This document shows positions 22,249-32,772 of a DNA stretch of 64,000 bases, in pieces (position 1 is the stretch's first letter; each line of letters begins with the position of its first letter). The stretch covers positions 1,229,652-1,293,651 of the forward strand of contig RDEW01000009.1 in assembly GCA_011109175.1 (NCBI GenBank), in the 5' to 3' direction. The notes beneath the pieces were generated by a model, which was not told the DNA's origin, searched no databases, and saw nothing but the letters and a program-made list of their open reading frames with translations. The stretch is from Dicyema japonicum. Lineage: Eukaryota; Dicyemida; Rhombozoa; Dicyemidae. The translations under genes and the position numbers were made by a program.

Positions 22249-22859
22249 TAAATTGTTGTATTATTATTTTTAACTTTAATTATGTAATATTGACAGTCGG
22301 TACGGTGTCATAAATGGTAGACAATATTTAGTCGGTTCATGAATCTCGTGCAGTCTATCCCTTTTGAAGGTTCATCTGCTCTCGCTATAGTTGGCGAGAC
22401 TTTCCAAAGTGGGCAAGTCTCCTAACATCTTTTTAGACAGGAACTCAGATTATATATTTTCGAAACACCTCTGGTGACAGACTTGACCACATCCAAAGTC
22501 TCATATGGAATAAGGACATAAAAGGAATAATTAATTAATAATTATTATGTTAATGTGACCTTTGATCTTGGTGAAGGTTCATATTTTTGATTTAATAGGT
22601 ACTCTGATGTCTCCTCTCCCAGATACTCAAATTAATTATCTCTAAGGTCGTCTGTGCGAATCCGAAAGATAAAGATCTCAACCCTTGTCAAACTGATCCC
22701 ACCAGTGAGGCGACTAGTTCTTCATGCACGACACAGTAGTTAAAAGAAATCTTCATACCTTTCTTCCTGACCAAATTCTCTGATGAAGATTGCATTTTGA
22801 AAACTATTCCGCTAAAGTAGGAATTTGGAAGTAGAATTGAACATTTTTGCCAAGACACC
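22249..22859. other. Intergenic region downstream of IPMK
   Basis: AT-rich 3' flank (poly-T/A runs at 22250-22290), then mixed sequence with no recognised domain. Confidence 0.4.
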
Positions 22860-23940
22860 ACAATCAAATAACCAGCAGCGCTCATGTGCAGAAATCCGAT
22901 TCCCTAGACGATTCAAGAATTCCAGCGTCGCAGTCGCACGGGAACAAGACGTCTCAACGGTGAGTAGAACAAACACAAAATCATTTGGGGAAGATGGTCA
23001 TCTTATCTGATCGTTCCCTGTTATATCTGCAAAAACCGACTGTTTCGTGCATTGAGGAGTGTCCGGCAGTGTCCAAAACTCCCTAACGACTTCGTTCAAG
23101 GCCATGTGTCTGGGAGATTTTCCGGCACTCTTTGGTTAGATGACACCAGCAGATCTTCAAAAGACTTGGGGCATTGTCCAGACCCCGTTGAGAAAACATG
23201 GAAGGTTGGGAGAACTGATACGTACGACTCCAGGCTCAAGAGCATGACCTGCGTCCTGGTCAGTAGGGAATCCAGGGAGAGTGTAGAATCCTCTGAAAAT
23301 GGTGTCACAGGCCATTAGCGACGAGAAATATGCTGGGAGAGAGATGTCTAGATAGTGTCACTAGCCCTCCGAGTTGACCGGCAGTGTGGCCTGCTTCCAT
23401 GAGTAATCTCAAACCGGACGTCGAAGATACGCTCCGCTTTCGAACGGAAGATCCCGTCAATCTGTGCGAGTTGGTAACGCTGGGTGAAATAGGGAGCAGT
23501 CCTCAGACATATATGCAAGCCTCTGTACGTCGAGGCTGTTCTTTAGGAGGAATAATGATGTGTTCAACACAAGCGGTCCAGAATGTTTTAATCGGGAGGG
23601 AAATACTTCCAGGTAGACAATTAGCTAAAGATGACACAGCTTGTGACTACTTCTATTCTGAAAGTCCAAAAATGTATATTTCGCATTTACTGCAATTTAA
23701 TTCCAGTCCAGCTTCTGACAAGGCTGGAGTTATCACTTCCAAATCCTGGAAGACAAGATCTGGGGTTCTTCCGAGGACCGCATTATCTAGATACTATTGG
23801 TTGAGGGACGATCGCGGAAGTTTAGTGATTCTCTCGAATGCAAGACAGAACAACAGGGGTCAGAGATCTCCTTGTTGCACTTCAGAAGACGAAGGGATTA
23901 GGTATTCCCAGAAAAATATGGATGAAGATAGACTTTAGGA
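22860..23940 (-). pseudogene. Restriction-endonuclease LINE: RT and endonuclease fragment
   Basis: Minus strand, in broken frames: SSSEVQQGDLLTPVVLSCIR (RT block 4, about 23880), a YLDN-type active site near 23780 (YLDD in relatives), LELNCSKCEIYIFGLS (about 23690), then PRHMALNEVV (about 23100) and the FADITGNDQ region before the nuclease core. The end near 22860 carries the CCAGCAGCGCTCATG block shared with 7120. The long plus-strand frame 23384-23938 is the antisense of this RT. Confidence 0.75.
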
Positions 23941-24094
23941 CTTATTCAAAAATCGAAATATTAGAACATCTTTCTATACACGCTCCAGGATATTTTCTCT
24001 CCTAAATTGTAGATAACAGATAACATAATTTATTCGCAAAACCCCAACTAACTAAACAAGGTAAGAGCCATTAACTAAAGAGGAAAAACCAAAA

Positions 24095-24470
24095 TTTGGG
24101 GTCGTCTATATCGGGGCACTCTCATGAGACACCGTATGTCTCTTCTCCGTAAAAAGCCCCAATTACAATGCGAGTTTCCACAAGCAATGTAATAAATCAC
24201 CGATTCTTCTCGTTTTTCTTTCGTATTCGTCATCAATTTCAGATGCTAAATCCAATCCATGTGTTTCAATTTAGTTTCGTTTATAATTAGAACTTCCATC
24301 TGGATCGTGCTGGCTATAGCAACCAGCACTGAGGCCCGTTTCCGAAGAGAACGGGCATTAATCAGGGTTATCCTGACTACTTCTGGTTTTTTCGGTGGCT
24401 GCCCTCTCTTCTTAAGAGCACCACTCTCTTCTCTGTGTTGAAGCTTCTACTGTTTCTTTTTTAGAAGGTT
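24095..24470 (-). pseudogene. LINE APE endonuclease N-terminal fragment
   Basis: The minus strand reads KKPEVVRITLINARSLRKRA then IQMEVLIINETKLKH (24400-24260), the beginning of an APE endonuclease with the catalytic ET. It is preceded by a Lys/Pro-rich stretch. The rest of the domain is lost. Confidence 0.65.
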
Positions 24471-24529
24471 TCTTATTATATGTCTAAATTGTAATTATTT
24501 ATAACTTTAAATTACAACCTCAAGCGTTC

Positions 24530-24560
24530 CAATTAGAGGTCGGACTGTATTACACTTCTT
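24530..24560. repeat. Solo Tigger-like terminal sequence
   Basis: AATTAGAGGTCGGACTGTA ends like the Tigger termini at 20770-20780 and 40660-40673 (GGTCG[GT]ACTGTA). Confidence 0.4.
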
Positions 24561-24779
24561 ACTCATCATATGGTTTAGTAGACTAGATTTTTTCTCATTG
24601 CAATAAGTTGTCAATTTTGTAATAAAAATTTTATTATTGTTTACAAATCAGTCAAATTGAAGCAATCTTGCAAATCAAGTGGAATTCAATTTAATTTTCA
24701 GGGCAGCCGCTCTATGACCTTTTCGTTTATTTTATTCTGTTCTATTATAATTATTATTATGTACATTCAACGAAAAGAA

Positions 24780-25072
24780 AATTAATCAATTACGTCGCTT
24801 CTGCCACACCTCAGATAATCTTTGTTGTCGGACGACTCCACGCTCCTCTTGAGATTGCGATTTTAGGAGGTCGTTTAAGTCATCAAATTTTTCCAGTCGC
24901 ATTTCGGCATTTTTAAGTCGTTATTTAAGGTCAGTGGAATGGTAGTCCGTGGTCTGCCCCAAAATGGACCAGTGCTTAGGAAGTATGATTCCATGATATC
25001 ATTTGCAGGAGCAGCAGGATCCATCCCCAATATATGTCCACATAATCGAATTAATAATAAGCCAAAAATCAC
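24780..25072 (-). pseudogene. LINE 3' terminal coding fragment (RTE-like)
   Basis: The minus strand reads LIRLCGHILGMDPAAPANDI, GRPRTTIPLTLNNDLK, then a Lys/Asn-rich end. W/L-GH-I/VLRM followed by a GRPR-TTLP block is the usual C-terminal tail of RTE/CR1-type LINE polyproteins. The same region at 49520-49790 is better preserved. Confidence 0.7.
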
Positions 25073-25089
25073 CAGGTAAAACTAATTAA

Positions 25090-25265
25090 AAGGAAAAAAG
25101 CCATCAGGTGATCCCGGCTTCTCTCAGCAATATTCTCATACTTTCCCGGTATCGCTCTCGGAACCGACACATTTTCGATAACACTGTTCTACTGACGGTT
25201 TTTTAAAACTGTCTTGGGGCAAGAGCACGTAGAATCCACTGGGGAGGCAGTCGAATTTTCTTATT
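25090..25265 (-). mobile_element. Jockey-like LINE 3' end fragment
   Basis: The minus strand encodes a Cys/Arg/Glu-rich tail followed by LREAGIT-like text (AGGTGATCCCGGCTTCTCTC on the plus strand), matching the ends at 18880 and 58395. Confidence 0.5.
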
Positions 25266-26509
25266 TTAGAGTTTTCAAATACAAATGAGTAATTAAAATG
25301 TTTTAATCAGTAATTGCTTTTACTAGTCTTATTGACGATAGAAATAATAATTGATTATAAATGTCCTTAGAACATGAAATTATAATAACCACCGTAACAG
25401 AATTAACTACTCACGTGATTTCGACATGGTTTAGCAGAGACCTCATCTTTCTCCTTCGAATCTACAAAAACACGTTTCTTACGTGGAACCAATGCTAGTA
25501 GTTGAATGGGCACGCCCCTTGCCTCTGACGAATTAGGGATTCAGGGAAGATTTAATTAACGCCTAATTAAGATATATCAAGTTCCCACAGTCGGAGCGAA
25601 ACATATTTTTCCAACTGTCACGTCTATCCATATCTGCTATTGTAGAAACTCACTCAACTGAGTAGGGGAGAGATATATTCTTTTTGGATGCTGGCCAGAT
25701 ATTAAGCGTCTCGTAAGATAGGTGGATCAAGTGACGCCTCTTATGATTTGAAGATGGCACAGAGAAATGAATTCTTCAACCAGGTTGGTAGCGACATATG
25801 AATCAAGTCCACAGCTAATTGAGTCAAGCGACATCACTAACCACTATTCTACCAGGTCAGGCTAGTAAATATTTTATTGCACAATTGGACACTTTAATGA
25901 TCTGAAACATCAAAAATCAGTTTCACGAATGTAAAAGAAGTTCTGGGGGTGAAAAGAATCATTTGTTCACCTCACTCCCCAACAAACAGCTGTAAATAGA
26001 ACTAATAAAGTTAAATTTTGTTAATTCAAATATCAATTTATTATAAAAGAACAATTGAAGAATTAGTGTTAGTAATAACCCCGAGAGGATCCTCATCCAA
26101 ATTAGCTCTTCCTCAGATATTTTAAACCAACTTTGAATCTTAATCCTCAATGTATGAGGTTACACAAATACATTCGGACAAGAGAGCCGCATAAAGTCCT
26201 CACCCTCACTAACATATAGAAGGCCAGCTAGCATCTATTGTCCATGTTAGTAGTTGTAGTAAACTAGTTAGTTGCCCCGACCCTCACTAGGGGGCAGGAT
26301 GCCATCAAACGTGTTGGGGGCTCCCACAAGTCCCTTGTAGCGATTGGTGTCCGTACTCGTTATAGTAAATCTGTCGTTTATTAAGTCAATAATTAAATAG
26401 GCAGTTTATGAAATTCAGTTTATTAATGTAATTAAACTAATTGATAGGTAAAATCAATTTTTTGCGTGTTTTATAATTGTGCTACTCATATTTCTCTGCT
26501 AATTTCATT
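25266..26509. other. Gene-free region upstream of VAChT with a dispersed repeat
   Basis: At about 25690-25870 lies a copy of a dispersed motif (GCGTCTCGTAAGATAGGTGG, then TCAAGTGACGCC) that also occurs near 35665 and 52680. 26160-26350 carries a GC-richer block of unknown nature. The last 150 bases before the VAChT ATG are AT-rich. I see no upstream exon of a choline acetyltransferase. Confidence 0.4.
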
Positions 26510-27933
26510 ATGTGGAGTAAAGTTAAAAGTTGGTTCACGAATACACTCAAATGCTACAAAGAGAACATGTCGAGGATTTACTTGGATGAGAGAAAACGAA
26601 AATATTTGGTCCTTACGATTGTTTGTTTGGCCTTGTTTTTGGATAACATGCTGTATATGGTCGTTATTCCTATAATTCCGAACTACATTGAATCCTTCGA
26701 ACAAAAAGGACAAATTCTTAATTTCAATGAAACCACAAAACGAACTGTGATCCCTATTGATAGAACATCTTCTACTAGTTTGAAGACAGGGATCCTTTTC
26801 GCGTCCAAAGCCATAGTCCAACTAATCGTGAACCCCTTTCGGGGACATTAATTGACAAATATAGCTACACCATGCCTCTAATGTTTGGTCTGCTTGTCAT
26901 TTTTATTTCTACGACTATTTTTGCCTTTGGTCAATCATATGGAGTGCTTTTCCTTGCTAGATCTCTACAAGGAGTGGGCTCAGCCTTTGCAGACACGTCT
27001 TCTCTTTCAATGATTGCAGAGATCTACAAGGATCAAATTGAAAGAAGCAGAGCGATGGGGATAGCCATTGCTTGTATATCATTTGGGTCTCTTGTGGCTC
27101 CTCCGTTTGGTGGATTTATGTACGGACTTGCTGGAAAAGAAATTCCGTTCCTCGTGCTTTCCTTCATTTCACTGTTTGATGCCATTCTGTTGTACCCCTT
27201 CATATCAAATTCTCATCAGTTACAGAAAAGTCGGGATGAATCATTCCATTTCACTCCCATTTATAAATTGTTTCTTGACAAGTCGATTTTTATTTGTGCC
27301 GGTTGTCTTGTACTCGCCAACATCTCCTTGGCCTTTCTGGAGCCCACTATTTCCCTGTGGATGGAGAAAACTATGAGGACGACAGAATACGAGATAGGCT
27401 TGGTCTGGCTCCCAACATTCTTCCCCCACGTGTTCGGTGTTTATATGGCCTATAAATTGAACAAAAGTTATCCCGATAAGAATTGGCTCATTGCAATGAT
27501 TGGCTTAGTCATTGAGGGATTCTCGTGTCTAATTATTCCGTTTTCGACAGTCTATGCATCACTAATGTTTCCCCTAATGAGCCTGTGCTTTGGAATTGCA
27601 CTGGTGGATACAGCTATCCTCCCCCTGCTGGCCCAGATTGTTGATATCAAATATTCCAGCTTATACGGCTGCGTCTATGCCATTGCTGATATTTCCTATT
27701 CCATTGCCTACGCCCTCGGTCCGATTGTTGCTGGGGGAATTATGTCTTCAATTGGCTTCATGTGGCTCAACGTCTTCATTTTCTTATCCAATGTTTTATA
27801 CGCTCCTGTAATGTACTTCCTTACATCCACACATAAATATCACTCCCTCAATGAAACCGAGGTGGATATTATGAGATGTGACCTCGAAACTCCAGCTTTC
27901 AGAAGTCAGTCAATCGAAAATGACGACTTATAA
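26510..27933 (+). CDS. SLC18A3: Vesicular acetylcholine transporter (SLC18A3/UNC-17 type)
   Basis: VAChT loads acetylcholine into vesicles by exchange for luminal protons; it is a 12-TM major facilitator protein. From ATG 26510, TM1 reads LALFLDNMLYMVVIPIIPNY with the conserved Asp, and TM2 reads FASKAIVQLIVNPF with the conserved Lys. VAChT-type rather than VMAT-type blocks follow: LARSLQGVGSAFADTSSLSM, ERSRAMGIAIACISFGSLVA, FLEPTISLWMEKTM, LVWLPTFFPHVFGVY, LCFGIALVDTAILPLLAQIV and YAIADISYSIAYALGPIVAG. The Asp residues of TM10 and TM11 are kept. No intron is needed. One base is missing relative to a continuous frame at the GGGG run near 26841-26844 (between NPF and the LIDKYS loop). The C-tail is short (about 30 residues). 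The family is certain; the transported substrate is inferred from the VAChT-specific blocks. Confidence 0.93.
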
Positions 27934-28654
27934 TCAAAATCTAATCACTAACGGCTTTTTTAATAATTTATGTTGTTTTATGATCAATAAACTTTATAAA
28001 CAAGACTATCAAGACAAACTACTTTATCACGTGTCTTCGCTTCCCCCTAGCCAAGATTTTGTTCACCTCTTTACTATTATTTTCTACTATTGTAAGGTGC
28101 ATAGAAGCATGGCGTACATTAGGAGACACGTTCTCAATGGTTCTCTTTAAGATAGTTGCTTGTAATAGATATTTCTACTCCCAATTCGTTTGCGGGGAGA
28201 ACGTATTTCCGTTCTTCTCCACCTCCACTGTTTGCAAACGTTCTTGGTAAGTGATGCCACTTTTACTTTTACTCTCCATACGACCAATCATAGACCTAGG
28301 CTGTACAGCCAGTCTATGGTCCCCCACCTAATGTGGACATGATTCTCCCTCAACACTTGACAGATACTCAGCACCACCAATTTGGTAATTAATTCTTATA
28401 GTGCTGGCATTCATGTAATCATCCTATACTCACTCTGGTTGTCTGCTTTAGGAATCAGGTACGTGATCACAGTTTATAACCATTGGGGAATAATACTTGG
28501 ATTAGCTACATAATCGCTCAAATATTACTCAGATTGCCACTTTTGATAAAGAAATTAAATATTTTATCAACTTCCGGGTTTTCCAGTTCGACAGCTTGCC
28601 GGTGGCACTTGTCATCGGACTGTGAATCCCAGCACTGCCACATAATTCAGTCAT
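27934..28654. other. 3' flank of VAChT, no second gene
   Basis: An AATAAA at about 27985 could be the VAChT polyadenylation signal. Short frames to 28250 are not recognisable. Near 28565-28640 a GC-richer scrap (PGFPVRQLAGGTCHRT in one frame) resembles LINE ends but is too short to assign. Confidence 0.4.
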
Positions 28655-29730
28655 GCGCTGATAATAGTAATAATAAGAAAGATTTATTAACAAGAGTTAA
28701 GGAGTTTTCTGGAGGGTATTACATCTAAGTCCTACCATAAGGCTTGGACTCTACACCTGGACCCTTCCTCCTTTTTTTACTTTTTGTTCAGGACGTTTCT
28801 CCTAGCTTTATATACGTGTCCTGGATCTTTGATCTCCTCTGAAACTATTGATCCGATACTCCACAATCCTGCTAATTGGTTCTAACAGCTTGTTTTCGTC
28901 CTCGCTTCGACAGTCTAGCAGTTTCTTGCTAAGGAGAGCTTAATTGCAGCTCTCCTAGTCTTCTCTAGGAGGGATAAGATCTTCTCTTTCTTCGGAGAGA
29001 AGAACCATTCTTCGCACCCATAAAGTAAGCTAAGGAGAATAACTCCATCACTTCCAAGAAGCTGACAGTGCTATCAGCAATAGGCAGTTCCTTGTCGGAG
29101 TGTTTAAATCGGCAGACACCTTCTTTTTGTCATCAGGGATCTAACTCCACGGATCCAAACCCTGAATTTTTTGAAGCTGATCCCTGAATATCGAAAGTGT
29201 TTCCTCCGTTATGCACACTCCTTCGTCTAGTTTATTCAATATAATTTTTTCTGCTCCCGACTTAAGACAAATTATCTTCTGATAGCATTTCCAAAAATAG
29301 GGATTCTTCATATCAATTTTCGCAGCCTCAGCCTTCCACATACGGTCAGTTTCCTCCTTCCATATACTGCTGATTGCCTTCTTCATCATCCTGATTCTGG
29401 CAGATATGAATTCCCCGTCAATTTGTCGACACAACGCCTTAGCTTTGGTCTTAGGTGATTCCTCTCACGAATAAGCCTCATAATAATTGGCAACACAAAA
29501 TAATGATTATTTTTTGAGAAAACCCTTCGTGCATATAGGTGAAGATATGACTGCAGGAGATTCGTTACTTCTTGACTCGCAGTATTGATATCTTCTATGG
29601 TTGAAAACTCTCTCGGTAGAACACACAAATTATTGGATATGAAGACCCTATAGTGGGCCCAATCCAAGTGAAATATGTTGAACCTCAAGAAGACTTCTTC
29701 CATAACATCAGGCCTCATACTAATAGCAGT
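28655..29730 (-). mobile_element. Jockey-like LINE copy B, 3' part, RT core deleted
   Basis: The minus strand matches copy A (1-3495): RPDVMEEVFLRFNIFHLDWA, FSTIEDINTASQEVTNLLQS, then RIMMKKAISSIWKEETDRMW and ITEETLSIFRDQLQKIQG. At about 29050 it jumps from the pre-RT linker (copy A about 2035) to the 3' end (copy A about 3075), losing about 1 kb with all catalytic RT blocks. The 3' UTR and TTA-rich tail end at about 28655. Confidence 0.85.
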
Positions 29731-30004
29731 GCGGAAATAATAGGACATTTTTAGGGACATTTTAAAAACAAAATAATACAATTAGGACATTTAAATACAA
29801 AAATATGAAAATTTTATTATTTTTGAAATTATTTTGTATTTTTAGCGTTTAACTATAAATAAGATATAACAAATACTCAATCTGAGCTTTAAATTATTCT
29901 CAAAAATAACCAATCTAAAAAATCATTTTAGGACAATTTATTTTGTTATGAGCAATTTATTTATTTAAAACATTAAAAATTTATTAACAATAAAATATTC
30001 TTTA

Positions 30005-30467
30005 TTAACTATGGAGAGCGGCTGCTGACATCACAAGAAAGCGTTTTCGCGGACAACTGCGATACCAGTTCTTTGCCTCAGCCAGACCGCTTCCCGCACG
30101 TCTTTCTTGCGGTGGGCCAATTTTCCCCCGATTTCCTTTAGGAAAGAGGCTGTAATACTTCCGGCCGCACCAGAAGTCTCGATTGATACCGGTACAAAAC
30201 GGTGGCAGTCTCCAATTTCGACATATTTTTTAATCTGATTTTCTCGGCCAGATCGGCTGCCGATCCAGCAAACTGCGCCGAGCTAAGTATCATCGAGTTC
30301 GAGAAAGAATCCACAACAGTGCAGTCCCATACAAGCGATTTTCCCTCAATGAACGGAAGGATAGTTAACCCATCCGGTCTTTTCCCATCTCCGCGGTCCA
30401 ATCCTACAAGCTCCAGTACTGCCAGGAAGCCTGCCGCTTCAAGAGCTCGCATGACAATGTTGTTCAT
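30005..30467 (-). pseudogene. LINE restriction-like endonuclease domain and C-terminus
   Basis: The minus strand reads AAGFLAVLELVGLDRGDGKR, PDGLTILPFIEGKSLVWDCT (PDG and WDCT forming the nuclease core), AGSAADLAEKIRLKNMSKLE, then, after a frame change, FVPVSIETSGAAGSITASFL and an end VRENAFLVMSAAALHS. This is the best preserved of at least seven copies of this domain or its end in the window, and served as the reference for the others. Confidence 0.8.
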
Positions 30468-31825
30468 ACCAGCGTGGCGGGGTGCTCTTCCCGCACTCCT
30501 TTTGCATGAGAGCGGATGGAGCCCTTTGGAATCGACGATCCCTCCACAACGACATTGGTGTTCGACGCAAACATCAACTCCCAGGTGTTGTGCGATCCCA
30601 ATCCGAATGCAGTCATCGTCAAAAAGGGTCCCCAGGGAGGAACACTAGAGTGCATCCAGCCACGCTCTGCTCCCATGGTTAGCGGCGAACACGAGGCATG
30701 CAAGACGATGCTGGTTGGCCTCAGACTTTAGCACGTCGAAGAATTCTGGAGAGTAGATATTATCCCAGTCACGTTGCCTCGAAAGATAGTTCGGCATTTT
30801 TAAACCAGTTTCACACCATTCGCGACGAGCTTCGTCTCAGACTCTTTCCCAAGAAAGTCCGGTTGTAAACGTAGGATTTCTCGGACCAAAAGGCTTCCAC
30901 TTGAAAGCGATGACACATATGCTGGATAGGCGATCTCCAGCGCCGACCGGAGGCCCTTTCCTCCGAGACGTGTAGGAAACTTGCATCGGTTCCAACTCAG
31001 CACATCAAAGTGGATGTTCAGAAGCAATTCAGCTGATTTTCTCAATGTCCTATCCAGTGACAGGAGGATGTCACGATGTTTGAAGCAGGAAGAAAATCGG
31101 AGAGCATATAGGAGTTTGGACAAGCCGATGCTCGGACAGACAATGCTGCATGCGATTTTCGCAGTAAGTCTTCTGAAATAGTTGCCGACCGCGATGGGGC
31201 GGACCTCACCTTCAGGTTTTTGAAGGCCAGTAGATATGCACTAAAAGGAAGCTCCTTGCGTGGGGAGGTATATCTCCGCTCCAAAATACGCATAACCAGT
31301 TTTGTAATTGATTTGACAAGGTTGCAGCCAGCTTCTGCAGTAGCCTCCGCCGTAAGATCCTTTGATGTGACCCGGCCGCAAGCCATCGATACCTCCACTG
31401 CTACTCGCCGCAAACGACGAAATGCCGTGTCGCACTTCGCCTTCGGTGACGGTCATTCTTGTCAAATTTCCCAGAAGCACGAATGGGCGGTAATCTTCCG
31501 GAGCACATGGATGTTTATGTCTGAGTAGTTCCAGTACCTCAGGTGTCGCAGCCATAATAGTTTCGTCGCCTTCGAATAGTTTGCGGTTCACTCTCTATTT
31601 AAGTTTCTCCGGGCCATTCAAATAAACCGGAAGGTTGGAATCAGAATGTCTTGATTTCTTGACTTCCGTCTTGGTGAGAGAAAGCACATAGAAAACCTGG
31701 ATGCTCTTCTTCATTTTTCAAGAAAGGAAGTTCTCAAGTGTCGTGCCTTTCCTCTGTATTCCGTTGATCTCTTTTTGAGTCGATAAATGGAATTCCAAGG
31801 GACATCGGAGCAAAACTGAGGAGTT

Positions 31826-32080
31826 TTAACCAGTTTGGAATGATCCTCTGGGTTTCCAACCAGTGCCCATGCAGACACTGCAGTTCCACAGGCAGAGCGA
31901 GCACGCAGCCCGCTGAGACATCTTTATGCATCCAAAGTGGAAAAAGTCACCGCAAGACGAGCAGAAAAGTCCATATTTGCGTGCATTGGCAAAACCGCAT
32001 GTAGTGTCCAATCTCTTGGGTGTAATGTGTGTTGCTCCATTGTATGATCGACGCTCCATGATGATGCAATTACTCACCAC
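31826..32080 (-). pseudogene. PHD-like finger module of the LINE
   Basis: The minus strand reads CGFANARKYGLFCSSCGDFF then HFGCIKMSQRAACSLCLWNC and SVCMG: Cys pairs, a His-x2-Cys and a final W-x-Cys-x2-Cys in PHD order. A Cys pair before the block is partly lost. PHD-type fingers at the N-terminus occur in several LINE families and probably aid chromatin targeting. A decayed counterpart lies at about 61910-62035 on the plus strand. Confidence 0.6.
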
Positions 32081-32264
32081 AAGACCACACGTTTTTTTGT
32101 TTGAGCAATTTATTTTGTCCGAGTAATTTTTAATTTTGCTTTAAATTCGTTAAATAAACCGAATATTAAATTAAAAAAAATAAAATTAATAATTAGACTA
32201 AAAATGAGCTCAAAGATTTTAATTTTATTAATTTTCAAATAAAAAGCATGAAAATATACCGGCA

Positions 32265-32480
32265 ACTGCTCCAGCCTTCCATAAACGTCCACGGAATTGT
32301 ATTTAGTCATTATATTACTCTTCGTTTTCTTTAATTTCGTCTCATTGACCTCCTTGATGTCGATTTTGTAGGCTTTTGCAAGTAGTGCTAGCTCATTATG
32401 CCTTTCCCATAGGGATCGGGCATTCACTAGCACTATTTTTAGTCTTTGCTTCAAACATTTGGGTGACCTTGCTGTGACGA
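32265..32480 (-). mobile_element. Jockey-like LINE copy B, 5' part (endonuclease start)
   Basis: The minus strand reads ARSPKCLKQRLKIVLVNARS, LWERHNELALLAKAYKIDI and MTKYNSVDVYGRLEQLPV, matching copy A 710-915. Similarity starts abruptly at 32475-32480 and stops at about 32265. With 28655-29730 in the same orientation it is most simply one LINE copy separated by a later insertion plus loss of about 480 bp. Confidence 0.8.
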
Positions 32481-32772
32481 TGGTTGGAAAAAAATGGTTC
32501 AAAAAGTTAATTCAAAAGGATCGAAAAGTGCGACATTAAAAGTTAGCATTTCTCAACGATCTACAGGAGTCGGACAGGAACTTTTTTATGTGAACATAAT
32601 TGGTGGTGTCTAGCTAAAGACTGTGGCGGTGTGTTGAACTATGACTACGTGAATTTGTTCGGATAATTCAATTTTTTTTCAATTTTGGGGTGGACAAGAT
32701 TTAAACCTGTTCACTCGACGCTTCCTTTATTCAGATTTGATTTCCAATATCTCCAGAGTTTATCACCTAATT

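Larger units (their letters stand above)
29963..32101 (-). mobile_element. LINE with PHD-like finger and restriction-like endonuclease, 14 bp target duplication
   Basis: The 14-mer TGAGCAATTTATTT flanks this block at 29949-29962 and 32102-32115, marking it as one insertion of about 2.14 kb. In minus-strand order it carries a Cys/His finger, an RT with its catalytic core deleted (GGIDGLRPGHIKDLTAEATA, AKIACSIVCPSIGLSKLLYA, then LRKSAELLLNIHFDVLSWNR), a PD-(D/E)xK-like endonuclease and an AT-rich 3' tail. It belongs to the restriction-endonuclease group of non-LTR elements. Frameshifts separate the blocks. Confidence 0.85.

Noticed and set aside
23384-23938. Longest simple open frame in this region (184 codons, plus strand)
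   Set aside because: It is antisense to the RT of a restriction-endonuclease LINE (minus-strand QQGD and LNCSKCEIYIFG landmarks), and its own translation has no domain.
26510-27933. VMAT instead of VAChT
   Set aside because: The diagnostic blocks (SAFADTS, AFLEPTI, PHVFGVY, LVDTAILP) follow VAChT; VMAT-type equivalents are absent.
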